In this document: one piece after another, positions 31,379 to 40,609 of the stretch
Layout of the letters: each line of letters opens with the position of its first letter
How positions within the stretch are numbered: the first letter of the stretch is position 1
The notes under the pieces: generated by a model
Database searches by the model: none
The model's input: only the letters and a program-made list of their open reading frames with translations
What the model was told of the DNA's origin: nothing
Program-made: the position numbers and the translations under genes
DNA from: DASRDR01 sp963812945 [NCBI: uncultured Candidatus Rokubacteria bacterium]
GTDB taxonomy: Bacteria > Methylomirabilota > Methylomirabilia > Rokubacteriales
Assembly (NCBI GenBank): GCA_963812945.1
Contig: CAWEXD010000003.1
Span: 186,001-250,000, forward strand
DNA: 64,000 nt
Direction of reading: 5' to 3'

Positions 31379-32573
31379 TTACACTCGGACCTCCTCCGAG
31401 TGCTCGATCTTGTCCGGATCGAGCGCCATCTGGGCGCCGGGGGCCCCGGGCAGCCCGATCGCGCCGTTCGACCGGGCGAACCGGATGCGCCAGGAAGTGC
31501 ATGTTGATGTCGTTCCACTTGACGAGGTACTCCTGATACGGCGTGTGGATCGGCGACTGCGTCACCGAGAAGTGGATGCCCATCGGCGTGGAGTGGCCGT
31601 GGGGAATGGTGATCAGGTCGTGGACGGTGGCGTAGGCCGCGATCTTCAGGGTCTCCGACAGGCCGCCGCACCAGTAGATGTCGGGTTGCAGGACGTCGAG
31701 GGCGTCCTTCTCGACGAAGCGCTTGAAGCCCCACCGCGTGTACTCGTGCTCGGCACCCGCCAGGGGAATGCGCGTCTTCGCCTTGAGCTTGACGTGGCTG
31801 TCGATGCGGTCGGGCATGAAGACCTCTTCGATCCAGCGCGGCCGGTACTCCTCGATCCGCTGGCAGAGATCGACGGCGTAGTCGAAGCTCATGCTCTGCC
31901 AGCAGTCGAGCATGATGTCGTAGTCGTCGCCGAGCGTCTCCCGGAGCGTCCTGACCAGGCCGACGTTCTTCCTGAGACCCTCGTGGCCGCTCATCGGGCC
32001 GTGGCGGAAGAACCATTTCTGCGCCGGGTACCCCAGGCCCTTGTACCGGAGCGCGCGGTCGCGCACCTTGCCGAGATCCTCGACCGCGAACCCGAGCATG
32101 CTCGCGTAGGCCGGCACTTCCGTGCGCGTCGGGCCGCCGAGAAGCCGCCAGAGCGGCTGGCCGAAAGCCTGCCCCTTGATGTCCCAGAGGGCGCAGTCGA
32201 CGGCGGAGAGGGCGATCATGGCGTCGCCTTGGCGGCCGTGCACCTGGAACCGGTGGACCTGGTCCCAGAGGCGCTCGGTCGCGAGCGGATCCTGGCCGAT
32301 GAGCAGGTGGGAGAGCTGGGTCAGCACCATGCGTGCCGGATCGGGCCAGATCGGCCCGGCGACACCCGTGATGCCGTCATCGGTGGTGACCTCGAGGAAG
32401 TCCTGCGTCAGCCGGAAGTGCCGGTCGTCGACCTGCTCGCCGCCCCCCGCCCACGGGGCGTGCCGATGCTCCGGGTACACGTCGATCGGACGGACCAGGC
32501 GCTCCTCCCAGAAGGGGCCGTCGGTCGTCATGGTGCCGGTGACCCGGCGCACGGTGAGCCTCTGGATCTTCAT
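31379..32573 (-). pseudogene. L-rhamnonate dehydratase-like enolase-superfamily enzyme with one frameshift near its end
   Basis: The first ~370 residues are intact: WEERLVRPIDVYPEHR, KWFFRHGP (catalytic Lys region), LDCWQSM (metal Asp), WIEEVFMPD (Glu), AGAEHEYTRWG (Glu) and IPHGHSTPMG (catalytic His). These match the rhamnonate dehydratase group, which dehydrates sugar acids with Mg2+. After MHFLAHPVRPV an extra base near 31467-31471 shifts the frame. In the other frame the proper end NGAIGLPGAPGAQMALDPDK to EEVRV and TAA at 31379 is readable. Only the last ~30 residues are affected, so a sequencing error is quite possible; the read frame otherwise runs on to 31242. Confidence 0.8.
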
Positions 32574-32580
32574 CAGCCGG

Positions 32581-33003
32581 TCAGGCGAGCCGGATGGACT
32601 CGTACCACTTGGTGTAGTCCGAGCCGCCGAAGTGGAGCTTGTCGCCGCGGACGGCCTCGAAGGTCTTGTCGCGCTCCCTGCCGCGGCCCTTGCCGGAATC
32701 GATCAGCTTCCACTCGTTGGCGGGGATGCCGATCACCCGGACGGCGAACGTCTCGATGTCCCCGTCGGTCTCCTTGGGGCCCACCTTGGCCAGGCCGCGC
32801 AGCTTGACGCCTTCGGACTCGGCCCAGAGCTCACCCCATCCGCCACCCCACGCCTTCTCCTTCACCGTCACGCCGGCGGGTACCAGCATCGAAACACCGT
32901 AGTTCTTGGCTTCGTAGTATCGCCACTCGGCGGCCGCGGCGCTCTGGGCTATCCCGAGCAGGAGTGCGCATGCAAGGAGCTTCGACGCTGCTCTCATTGT
33001 CAC
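32581..33003 (-). CDS. Small secreted protein of unknown function
   Basis: This ~140-residue protein has a signal peptide (SKLLACALLLGIAQSAAAA) and a mature part with two recurring elements: YYEAKNYGVSMLVPAGVTVK and ELWAESEGVKLRGLAKVG. These read as antiparallel strands of a small periplasmic fold. No family is recognised. GGAGG precedes three candidate starts (GTG 33006, GTG 33003, ATG 32997); GTG 33003 has the best spacing. It ends 7 bases before the dehydratase-like gene and probably shares its transcript. Confidence 0.75.
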   Translation of the reverse strand: MTMRAASKLLACALLLGIAQSAAAAEWRYYEAKNYGVSMLVPAGVTVKEKAWGGGWGELWAESEGVKLRGLAKVGPKETDGDIETFAVRVIGIPANEWKLIDSGKGRGRERDKTFEAVRGDKLHFGGSDYTKWYESIRLA

Positions 33004-33116
33004 CACGGGCCTCCTCCGTGAGTCGTAGGGGACCGGTCCCCGCGGCGATTCGATCCGCCACGGTTGTGTTGCCCCGTGCGCCGGCGTGTACGAGGCTCCA
33101 GAACCGTGGCGGCCGG

Positions 33117-33410
33117 GTCAGCCGCCGAAGAGCTTCGTCGACCTGGAGGGTAACCCAGAAGAGCTGAGCGAACCTAACCCGCTGTTGGCCCGCTGTTGGA
33201 TCGTGGGCGCCGTGACCGAACCCGAGGCCGTAGCGCTTGCCCGGCGCGCTCGGGCTGGCGGCCCAACCGCCGCCGGTACGACCGCGAAGGGTTGCCGGAG
33301 CCGTCACACCGTCTCGAGCGCGCGCTCGAGCCGTCGACGGATACCTCTGGAGCTTCCGCGCTCGGTTCGACGTCGGCGGCCCCGCTGACCACGAGGCGCT
33401 GCGCAGGGGA
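33117..33410 (+). repeat. 294-bp direct repeat, left copy
   Basis: It aligns without gaps to 55589-55882 with seven mismatches counted by eye. The last ~60 bases encode, in one frame, WSFRARFDVGGPADHEALRRG, which looks like the part of a methyltransferase just before the segment that follows it here. The repeat therefore probably descends from a duplicated, decayed gene. The two copies bracket the glycan island. Confidence 0.85.
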
Positions 33411-33598
33411 ACCGCGGCGAGTTTCTCTACGCCGCCACCGGCGGAGGCCCCGCTCGAGATGCATCCTTCTACGGTGAGGCGGTGATCCCCCGGCAGTACG
33501 TGGAGCGGGTATGGACCTCCCAACTGGAGTTCCGAGACTTCGTGCACGATCCGACCAGCCTCCATCAGGCGATGATCGTGATGCAGAAGGCGCGCTGA
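33411..33598 (+). pseudogene. C-terminal fragment of a SAM methyltransferase
   Basis: From 33416 one frame reads GEFLYAATGGG, SFYGEAVIPRQYVERVW and FVHDPTSLHQAMIVMQKA, then stops. This parallels the end of the methyltransferase at 37733 (GKFLHVATGGG, SFYGESVVPKAYVERHW, QALIVAQ). No N-terminal half or start is present in frame. It is a remnant attached to the left 294-bp repeat. Confidence 0.75.
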
Positions 33599-33674
33599 GA
33601 TGCGGGTGCTGAGGCTCAGCCCCTCCAGAGACGCTGGGTCAGGGGACCTTCGTCGAACGGACGGATAGCGTGCT

Positions 33675-34841
33675 ATGCTCTCCCGGAGCCTGCTCGCGAC
33701 CCGCCGCGCTCGACTCATGGAGGTGCGCCCTCACGCTCACGACCCGAACGCCTCCGTGGCTGCCTGCCTGCCCACGGCGTTCCGGGATCGCCTCGAGCGC
33801 GTTCCGTACAGCTGGAGCGTCAACGACTTCGGCGTCGATGATGGAACCCTGGTCGCCGTCGGATGGGCGTTGCCGATCGGCGGCGATCCGGCAATGACTG
33901 AGTTCCTGGTCGACAACGAGCCGGTGAGGTCGGTGGAACAAAACGGCATCCCCGTGCTCCGAGAACGGTACCCGTACTGGCCGAATGCGGACGAAAGCGG
34001 GTTTGTTCTCCGCGTCCCGAAGGGGACGTGGACGCAGGGGGCGGCGGCGGGAGTGGAGCTGTCGATACGCCATCGCGCGTCCGGGCTCGAGCTGGACGCG
34101 TACGCTCGATGGCACCTGCCACTTCGGGGCGCGGAGCAGCCTCCGATACCGCCCGACGAGCTCCGGTCACGCATCGGACACATGCCAGACCGGCTGTTTC
34201 TTCTGACGGGCTACTCTCTGTACCGAAACTTCGACCGCGCGTGTCGCGAATGGTTCGGGCGCGGCCTGCAGGAGTTCCCCACCATTCTCGACTGGGGATG
34301 CGGATGCGGTAGGGTGGCGCGGCATGTGCTGCCGGACAGACCGAGCGGATCTCGCTTGATCGGCGTCGACATCGACGAAGAAGCGCTTCAATGGTGCCGG
34401 AAGCACCTGCCGAACGGTGAGTTCCGGCGCGTGCCGAGCCTGCCACCATCAGGTCTGCCACCCCAGTCTGTGGACCTGGTGTACGCGTACTCGGTGGTCA
34501 CGCACCTGGACGAGAAGACGCAAGACCGGTGGCTCGAAGAGCTCCACCGGATCGCCAAGCCCGGAGCTCCCGTTCTGTCGACTGTGCTGAGCGAGCGGGC
34601 ACTCGTCGAGCTGAACCCGACGGTCGACAGGCGGTGGCTGGCCCGCTGGCGCCGCGCAGGCATTGACTGGGCGTCGCGCAATACCGGCCTGGATGCGATT
34701 CTCGGGGAAAACGAATACTACCGTAACACGTACCATACTCCACAATACATCCGCTCTCGCTGGGCGCGTTGGTTCGAAGTCCTTGGATTCATCGAGAGCT
34801 TTCACTACTACCAAAGCCTGGTCGTGCTGCGAGCTCGCTAG
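33675..34841 (+). CDS. Class I SAM-dependent methyltransferase
   Basis: The product is 388 residues. The C-terminal ~200 residues hold the Rossmann methyltransferase: motif I FPTILDWGCGCGRVARHV (~205), the acidic LIGVDIDEEALQWC, and LVYAYSVVTHLDEKTQDRWL for motif IV/V. An N-terminal ~160-residue beta-rich region (LVAVGWALPIGGDP, YARWHLPL) could be a carbohydrate- or acceptor-binding domain. It is likely to methylate a glycan or lipid-linked sugar, given the neighbouring glycan genes. The start may be ATG 33675 or the in-frame ATG 33717. Confidence 0.85.
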   Translation: MLSRSLLATRRARLMEVRPHAHDPNASVAACLPTAFRDRLERVPYSWSVNDFGVDDGTLVAVGWALPIGGDPAMTEFLVDNEPVRSVEQNGIPVLRERYPYWPNADESGFVLRVPKGTWTQGAAAGVELSIRHRASGLELDAYARWHLPLRGAEQPPIPPDELRSRIGHMPDRLFLLTGYSLYRNFDRACREWFGRGLQEFPTILDWGCGCGRVARHVLPDRPSGSRLIGVDIDEEALQWCRKHLPNGEFRRVPSLPPSGLPPQSVDLVYAYSVVTHLDEKTQDRWLEELHRIAKPGAPVLSTVLSERALVELNPTVDRRWLARWRRAGIDWASRNTGLDAILGENEYYRNTYHTPQYIRSRWARWFEVLGFIESFHYYQSLVVLRAR

Positions 34842-35170
34842 CGCTCGCAGCAGATGGCGCGTCATCACGATCGGCCAGGGAGATCCGGTCGGTAGCCACC
34901 GGGGCCAAGCGCGAGCATCGGTGTGCGCGACGGTCGAACCACGTGCTCGCCACGAAGGCCGTTCATCGCGCTGTAGCGTGATGCGCCCGAGGCCCATAAC
35001 CTTGACGCCGTACTCCACCCTGTGCTTTGTTCATGTGGGAGCCATGCGCCACCTGCTGCATGACGAGGCCGGTGTCCTGGTGGGACAGGTCCACGGGAAG
35101 AGCAGCGCGCAGGTGGTCGAGCCCGCGTGAGCATGGCTGTATTGGCGACCGCACGAACAGTCAGGGGGCC
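34842..35170. other. Spacer without recognised gene
   Basis: These 329 bases hold no supported coding frame. The plus-strand frame leading into the WbsX gene is open from 35027, but has no homology or ribosome site before ATG 35171. Confidence 0.45.
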
Positions 35171-37714
35171 ATGAGCGACACCGGGGAGCAGACGCCGAGG
35201 CCCGCGTGCCTGGGCGAGCGACAGTCGCCCGACATGCACCACGAGATTGACCATGACCGTGACCAGGTCACTCGTGGGCACTCCGCACGACTTCATGACA
35301 ACGCGCAGCCGGCAGATACGGCGGACGTCGCGGGGGCCGATCGCGATCAACGCGTTCGTGCTCTGTCCGCGATGTTGGCCCAGCAGATCAAGCGTGCGGA
35401 CCAGATGGAGGCCGAGAGTCTGCGCATCAAGGCGACGTGGGTCTGGCGCCTCACGGAGGCACTGCGAGGCATTGCGGCGTGGCGTCGGAAGCCCTTGCAA
35501 CGTCCCGCGAGTGCCGATCTGGTCCGTCGAGCGGCCCGGCATGCCTACCGGTCGCTGCCACTCTCCACCCGGACCAGGCATCGCCTGAAGGGTCTCGTCC
35601 TCACCCTGGGCTCCCCTCTCTTGCGCGACACCACTACCTACAAGGCGTGGCAACGCTTCCAAGGAGTGCCCGCCCCACGGACCGTCGCGTCGGTCTTCAC
35701 CCCGCCGACTGTCGCCCTGCCGACTGCGTCGGACCCCTACGAGTCGATCTATGGGTCCTATGTCCGTCACGCGCGCACAGACACCTCGGCCGATTACGTC
35801 GCGCTGGACGCGCCCGGACTGCACCGGCCCGAGTCGGACGTGAAGGTCCTCGCGTTCTACCTCCCGCAGTTCCACCCCACTCCGGTGAACGACGCCGCGT
35901 GGGGCCGGGGCTTCACGGAGTGGACGAACGTATCCAAGGCTGTTCCCCAGTTTCTCGGTCACTATCAGCCGCGCCTTCCCGGCGAGCTGGGCTTCTACGA
36001 TCTCCGCGTCCCCGACGTCCGGAGGCGCCAAGTGGAGATCGCCAGGCTCTACGGCCTGCACGGATTCTGCTTCCATTTCTACTGGTTCGGCGGCCAGCGC
36101 GTCCTGGATGGACCGCTGTCCGCGTTCCATGCGGACAAGAGTCTCGACTTTCGGTATTGCCTCTGCTGGGCCAACGAGAACTGGACGCGGCGATGGGACG
36201 GTCAACAGCAGGAGATCCTGCTCGAGCAGGCTCACTCACCCGAAGACGATCTCGCGTTCCTCGACGCGATCGTTCCATTTCTCGAGGACTCTCGCTATGT
36301 TCGCGTGGATGGAAGGCCCGTTCTCGTCGTGTACAGGCCGCACCTCTTGCCTGACGCGGCTGCAACGGCGAGCCGCTGGCGCGGCCATAGCCGCCAGATC
36401 GGGCTCCCGGAGCCCTACCTGGTGGCCGCGCAGACCTTCGGCCTCGAGGACCCCACACCCCTCGGCTTCGACGCAGCCGTCGAGTTCCCTCCACACAACA
36501 TGGCCGTGAACGAGATCACCGACAAAGTCACTCTGCTCAACAGGCAGTTTCGAGGTCGTGTCTACCCCTATCCCGATCTCGTGACCAGGAGGGTTGCCTC
36601 GTACAAGGGCGAAGCATTCCCCGTGCTTCGCTCGGTCACGCCAGGCTGGGACAATGAAGCGCGCCGTCCCGGTGCGGGGCACGTCTACTTCGGTTCTGAC
36701 CCAGCCACCTACCGCCGCTGGCTCACGTCAGCCTGCGCCGTAGCGGCGCAGCATCCCAACCCGGACATGCGCATGGTCTTCGTGAACGCCTGGAATGAAT
36801 GGGCGGAAGGCGCCTACCTGGAGCCCGATCGGCGGTACGGCTACGCATATCTCGCCGAAACCAAGCGCGTCGTCAGGAGGTTTGCGCTCGATGGCGACCG
36901 AGCGCGCCTGGCCGTGATCGCGCACCTCTACTACGACGATCTGTGGCCAGAGATCCGCAGATGCCTCTACAACATCCCCGAGCCGTTCGATCTGTACGTC
37001 ACCGTGCCGCCGTCAGTCGGAGACGACACACGACGCCAACTGCGCCTCGACTTTCCGCGGCTCGAGGTCGTGGAATGCGCGAATCATGGACGGGACATCC
37101 TACCGTTCCTAAGGGTGCTGGAGCGGGTAGGCCTGTCCCGCTATCGCCTCCTCTGCAAGGTCCACTCGAAAAAGACTCCGCATCGAGCCGATGGTACCGA
37201 GTGGCGCCAGCACGCTCTGCACAGCTTGCTTGGATCGCCCGACGCGGTGGACATGATCGTTCAGATGCTCGACGAGACGCCTGATCTCGCCATGGTCGGC
37301 CCTCCCGAACTGATTGTTCAGTCGACCTACTACTGGGGATGGCGCGAGGACGCCCTGTCGAATCGTCGACACGTGCGAGCCCTTGCCGCCCGGCTGGGGA
37401 TCGATGCCCCGACCGACGACTTTCACTTCGTCGCCGGCTCGATGTTCTGGGTCCGTCCCAGCGCCCTGAGTGGGCTACTCGACTTGCGTCTCTCGGACGA
37501 GGACTTCGAGGTCGAGAGCAGCCAGCGAGACGGAACCCTGGCACACGCGATCGAGCGCTTCCTCGGGCTCCTCGTGAAGCACAGGGGATTCTGGTTGGCA
37601 GACACCACCGGCAATCGCTTTGACCGCGTGATTGCCACCGGCAGGCCCCGCGATCCAGACTCGCTGCCCGCCTCGTTTGCTCAACCTACTTTCGAGGGCG
37701 AGCTTCTCGACTAG
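35171..37714 (+). CDS. WbsX (GH99-like) and RgpF two-domain glycan protein
   Basis: The product is 847 residues. Residues 1-~215 are helical with no recognised domain. ~220-575 is a WbsX/GH99-like domain: VLAFYLPQFHPTPVNDAAWG, GRGFTEWTNVSKA, HGFCFHFYWFGGQRVLDGPL, CWANENWTRRWDG, then VNAWNEWAEGAYLEPD. ~580-835 is an RgpF (rhamnan synthesis) domain: LAVIAHLYYDDLWPEI, NHGRDILPFL, KVHSKKTPHR and FVAGSMFWVR. Both domains occur in O-antigen and rhamnan clusters; the first may be an endo-mannosidase-like hydrolase or transferase, the second a rhamnosyl-transfer factor. It is cytoplasmic, without a signal peptide, and leads into the methyltransferase at 37733. Confidence 0.9.
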   Translation: MSDTGEQTPRPACLGERQSPDMHHEIDHDRDQVTRGHSARLHDNAQPADTADVAGADRDQRVRALSAMLAQQIKRADQMEAESLRIKATWVWRLTEALRGIAAWRRKPLQRPASADLVRRAARHAYRSLPLSTRTRHRLKGLVLTLGSPLLRDTTTYKAWQRFQGVPAPRTVASVFTPPTVALPTASDPYESIYGSYVRHARTDTSADYVALDAPGLHRPESDVKVLAFYLPQFHPTPVNDAAWGRGFTEWTNVSKAVPQFLGHYQPRLPGELGFYDLRVPDVRRRQVEIARLYGLHGFCFHFYWFGGQRVLDGPLSAFHADKSLDFRYCLCWANENWTRRWDGQQQEILLEQAHSPEDDLAFLDAIVPFLEDSRYVRVDGRPVLVVYRPHLLPDAAATASRWRGHSRQIGLPEPYLVAAQTFGLEDPTPLGFDAAVEFPPHNMAVNEITDKVTLLNRQFRGRVYPYPDLVTRRVASYKGEAFPVLRSVTPGWDNEARRPGAGHVYFGSDPATYRRWLTSACAVAAQHPNPDMRMVFVNAWNEWAEGAYLEPDRRYGYAYLAETKRVVRRFALDGDRARLAVIAHLYYDDLWPEIRRCLYNIPEPFDLYVTVPPSVGDDTRRQLRLDFPRLEVVECANHGRDILPFLRVLERVGLSRYRLLCKVHSKKTPHRADGTEWRQHALHSLLGSPDAVDMIVQMLDETPDLAMVGPPELIVQSTYYWGWREDALSNRRHVRALAARLGIDAPTDDFHFVAGSMFWVRPSALSGLLDLRLSDEDFEVESSQRDGTLAHAIERFLGLLVKHRGFWLADTTGNRFDRVIATGRPRDPDSLPASFAQPTFEGELLD

Positions 37715-37732
37715 CCGGGATCTGAGGACCTG

Positions 37733-38620
37733 ATGTTCGGTCTCTTCAAGCGCTCCGATCCATCGGATCCCATCCACGCGTTCGCGGGCGCCAGCGACGC
37801 AGACTGGCTGGATGTGCTGCTCAGCAGCATCCACCGCCAGTCGGTGCGCGGCGTCAAGCTCCCGGGCTTCCCGCGCGACGAAGTACAGCGTCAATTCGTC
37901 GGCTCCGCCGGGGCGCATTCCCTGCGGGAGGGATTCCAATTCTTCACGGTGGTCAAGGCGTACGCCGAGAGCTGCGGCGCACCGCTAGCGACCTCGACGC
38001 GCGTCCTCGACTTCGGTTGCGGCTGGGGTCGAATGCTGCGCTGCTTCCTGCGCGACGTGGCGGCCACGAACCTGCACGGTGTGGACGTCGACGCCTCGAT
38101 GGTGGAGCTGTGCCGCTCGCTGTTCGGGCCGCTCGGTCGCTTCGACGTGGTGCCCGCGCGGCCTCCGGCAGCCACGCTAACCGGGCCCTACGATCTCATC
38201 TACGCGTACTCGGTCTTCTCGCACCTGAACGAGGCATACCACCTCGCATGGGTCGAGGAGCTGGCGCGCGTGCTGCGGTCAGGCGGGCTCTTGCTCGCGA
38301 CCACGCAGGGACGCGGCTTCATCGACTTCTGCGCGTCGCTGCGCATGAAAGACTCGCTCGACAGCACGTGGCACCAGGCGCTTGCCGGCTGCTTCACCGA
38401 CCGTGCCGGCGCGCTCGCCGACTACGACGCGGGGAAGTTTCTCCACGTTGCCACCGGTGGCGGCGACTATCGGCCGCCTTCGTTCTATGGCGAGTCGGTG
38501 GTGCCCAAGGCCTATGTCGAGAGGCACTGGCCGAGCACGCTACGCTTGCTCCAGTTCCGCGACGAGCCGAGCTTCCTACCGCAAGCCTTGATAGTGGCTC
38601 AGCGGGTACCCGCTGGATGA
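37733..38620 (+). CDS. Class I SAM-dependent methyltransferase
   Basis: This 295-residue enzyme has motif I RVLDFGCGWGRMLRCFL (~90), post-I LHGVDVDASMVELC, and LIYAYSVFSHLNEAYHLAWV with LRSGGLLLATTQG. The C-terminus (FLHVATGGG, SFYGESVVPKAYVERHW) is the same as in the remnant at 33411, so the island once held at least two copies. It starts 18 bases after the WbsX-RgpF gene and overlaps the next start by ATGA. The acceptor is probably a sugar. Confidence 0.9.
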   Translation: MFGLFKRSDPSDPIHAFAGASDADWLDVLLSSIHRQSVRGVKLPGFPRDEVQRQFVGSAGAHSLREGFQFFTVVKAYAESCGAPLATSTRVLDFGCGWGRMLRCFLRDVAATNLHGVDVDASMVELCRSLFGPLGRFDVVPARPPAATLTGPYDLIYAYSVFSHLNEAYHLAWVEELARVLRSGGLLLATTQGRGFIDFCASLRMKDSLDSTWHQALAGCFTDRAGALADYDAGKFLHVATGGGDYRPPSFYGESVVPKAYVERHWPSTLRLLQFRDEPSFLPQALIVAQRVPAG

Positions 38621-39201
38621 GGTCGCCGGCCCCTCCGAACGCCACCCGAAGCGCGCGCCATCCGCTGAGCACACGTGCGCTGCTGAGACGTCTCTTGGGA
38701 GAGTGGGTACGGGGCCTCGTGCTCCCGCGTCGCTGGCTGCTGCGTCCGGCCGTGACCGCGGCCTCGGCCGCTCCGACCATGAACCCTGGCTGGTGCTCCT
38801 GCTGCCGCCGCGACACTCACTTCGTGGAGGCCGGCGCTTGTCAGCGCGATCGCTACGTGTGCGCGCGGTGCCGGTCCATCCCGCGACTACGGGCCGTGAG
38901 CCTTACCCTCGACACGTACTTCCCGTCGTGGGAGCGGGCGACCATCCATGAGTCCTCGCCGTCCAACGACTCCATCCGACGACACTCTGACCACTTCGTC
39001 CGCCAGCCTCCTTGGGGAACGGGAAACAAGGGAAACGGCCGAGAAGGGCCATCATGTCGACCCCCTCGTCCAGCGGCTCGTGCGGATTGGCATCCGCGAC
39101 GAGATGTCGAACAACCACCTCGAGAGCATCGACTTCTCGGGGGACTACTCCCGGGTTCGGTGACGGTTATCACGTACGGCGCCCTCACCCAGACATTCTA
39201 G
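38617..39201 (+). pseudogene. Truncated zinc-ribbon methyltransferase (copy of 40610 gene)
   Basis: The frame starts with ATGA overlap at 38617 and for ~125 residues duplicates the N-terminus of the methyltransferase at 40610. It carries STRALLRRLLGEWVRG, MNPGWCSCCRRDTHFVEA, VCARCRSIPRLRAVSLTLDT and ESSPSNDSIRRHSDH. At 38994 the match ends and an unrelated ~70 residues follow. The entire SAM-binding region is missing, so it cannot be a working methyltransferase. Another frame here (38990-39163) reads REGHHVDPLV-like residues of unknown origin. Confidence 0.75.
38645..38994 (+). repeat. 350-bp duplicated segment, copy 1
   Basis: It aligns without gaps to 40635-40984, roughly nine bases in ten identical. 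It encodes the N-terminal zinc-ribbon part of the methyltransferase. The two copies flank the PhyH gene in direct orientation. Confidence 0.8.
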
Positions 39202-39220
39202 GGCTCGCGGAGGGTACGAG

Positions 39221-40219
39221 ATGATGTCGCGATTGTGGGCTCGCTTGCGCCGGAGGACGCAACCAATCAGAGAGAAGCTCGCCGGAGAGCCCATAGAGAG
39301 TGCCGTGCCATGGACGGACACGGCCGCAACGCTTGGACGGTTACCCGCCGACGAGAGCGCCGAATGGTTGCGCGAGTGTGTCAGCTCGCTGTGTACACGC
39401 GGCTATGCAGTATTGCGCGGTGTCCATTCGCCCGCGCTTTGCGACGAGGTCGTGGAAGCCTATCTCGAGCTCTGCCGGAGTGACCCAAGCGCGGACAAGG
39501 CGATCGTTCGCGGGAGGTTCCACAATCGTCTCGTCAACTTTCACCTCGATCCTGTCGGCAAGCCGCGTTCGAGTGTTACGCAGATGGCACTCAATCCGCG
39601 AGTGTTGACGGTGCTCGACTTTCTCTTCAGGGGCGAGACGGTCCTTTACAGCACGCTGGCCTTCGAGCTCGGGAGTCAACAGCGACTCCACCGAGATTGC
39701 CCGCATTTCTATACCAATCCGCGCAACATGTTCTTCGGAGTGTGGCATGCCCTGGAAGACGTGCACCCGGACGCTGGCCCCTTACAGTACTTCGTTGGCG
39801 GCCACCGTGTCCGCGACATCGCGGGCTCAGAGATATCAGGCCGCCGGGGGAAGAGTGCCGAGGAGTTCAGCCCTGCCGACTACGACGCGTTCTTGGACGA
39901 GTACGATGCACAGGTAAGCGCCCTGTGCGAGGGTGATCACGCGCCCGTCGAGCAGGCGCTCATCAGGAAGGGTGACGTGTTGATCTGGCACCCACTGCTC
40001 CCGCATGGGGGGGCTCCGGCGAATGATCCGAGCCGGACTCGTCGAAGCCTCGTCGGCCACTACGTGCCGGCGGGTGTGCCGGTCTACAATGCGAGAGCGT
40101 TCTTCGACCCTGTATCGAAGTTGCCGGCCCGTTCGATGTCGTATCTGGAAGTCGCTGGACGGCGAGTGGTGGCGAGTGCTCCAGCGTACTTTCAGACGAC
40201 CTATCTTGAGCCGGAGTGA
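39221..40219 (+). CDS. Phytanoyl-CoA dioxygenase (PhyH) family protein
   Basis: This 332-residue Fe(II)/2-oxoglutarate oxygenase-like protein has YAVLRGVHSPALCDEVVEAY at the start of the fold. QQRLHRDCPHF supplies the HxD metal ligands, GPLQYFVGGHRV is typical of PhyH, and WHPLLPHGG carries the distal His, followed by RRSLVGHYV with the 2-oxoglutarate Arg. All metal ligands are present, so it is likely active as a hydroxylase. In glycan or natural-product loci such enzymes modify lipid or sugar moieties; the substrate is unknown. Codon use is less G+C biased than in the flanking genes. Confidence 0.9.
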   Translation: MMSRLWARLRRRTQPIREKLAGEPIESAVPWTDTAATLGRLPADESAEWLRECVSSLCTRGYAVLRGVHSPALCDEVVEAYLELCRSDPSADKAIVRGRFHNRLVNFHLDPVGKPRSSVTQMALNPRVLTVLDFLFRGETVLYSTLAFELGSQQRLHRDCPHFYTNPRNMFFGVWHALEDVHPDAGPLQYFVGGHRVRDIAGSEISGRRGKSAEEFSPADYDAFLDEYDAQVSALCEGDHAPVEQALIRKGDVLIWHPLLPHGGAPANDPSRTRRSLVGHYVPAGVPVYNARAFFDPVSKLPARSMSYLEVAGRRVVASAPAYFQTTYLEPE

Positions 40220-40266
40220 GCACGAGTGAACGCCACCTCTAGGCGCACGGGTCGCTACTTCGACGT

Positions 40267-40482
40267 ATGTCTCACCTAACGCAAGAGATGACATGTCCTT
40301 CCTGCGCTCGAGAGCCGGGTCAGCCGATGTCACCACGGGACGCCTTGTACACGGTTCATGTAGCTCAGCATGGATCCGATGAATATTTCCTACTGCGCTG
40401 CCTGTTGCGCCCGCGAGTTCGTGTGTGTACCGATTGTCACCGATTGGAACCCGTAACGGATCGAGGTGTCCGTCGAGCATGA
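40267..40482 (+). CDS. Small possible zinc-ribbon ORF
   Basis: These 71 codons run from ATG 40267. Two Cys pairs (MTCPSCAREPG and VRVCTDCHRLE, ~40 residues apart) could form a zinc ribbon, and the product might be a fragment of a larger methyltransferase-like protein. There is no clear ribosome site and no homologue is recognised. It occupies the gap between PhyH and the methyltransferase. Confidence 0.3.
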   Translation: MSHLTQEMTCPSCAREPGQPMSPRDALYTVHVAQHGSDEYFLLRCLLRPRVRVCTDCHRLEPVTDRGVRRA

Positions 40483-40609
40483 CCTCGTACCACATCGCTC
40501 GGGTCCAGGACCGGCCGCGCGTTTTTCCGACCCCCGGGCTGTTGATCGCGACCGCACAGAGTCCCGTCCTCAGCAACTTCTGCGCGGCGCTGCAGGCGAG
40601 AGATTCGTA

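Noticed and set aside
31410-32807. 465-codon plus-strand frame over the dehydratase gene
   Set aside because: Antisense shadow; the minus strand carries the enolase-superfamily motifs.
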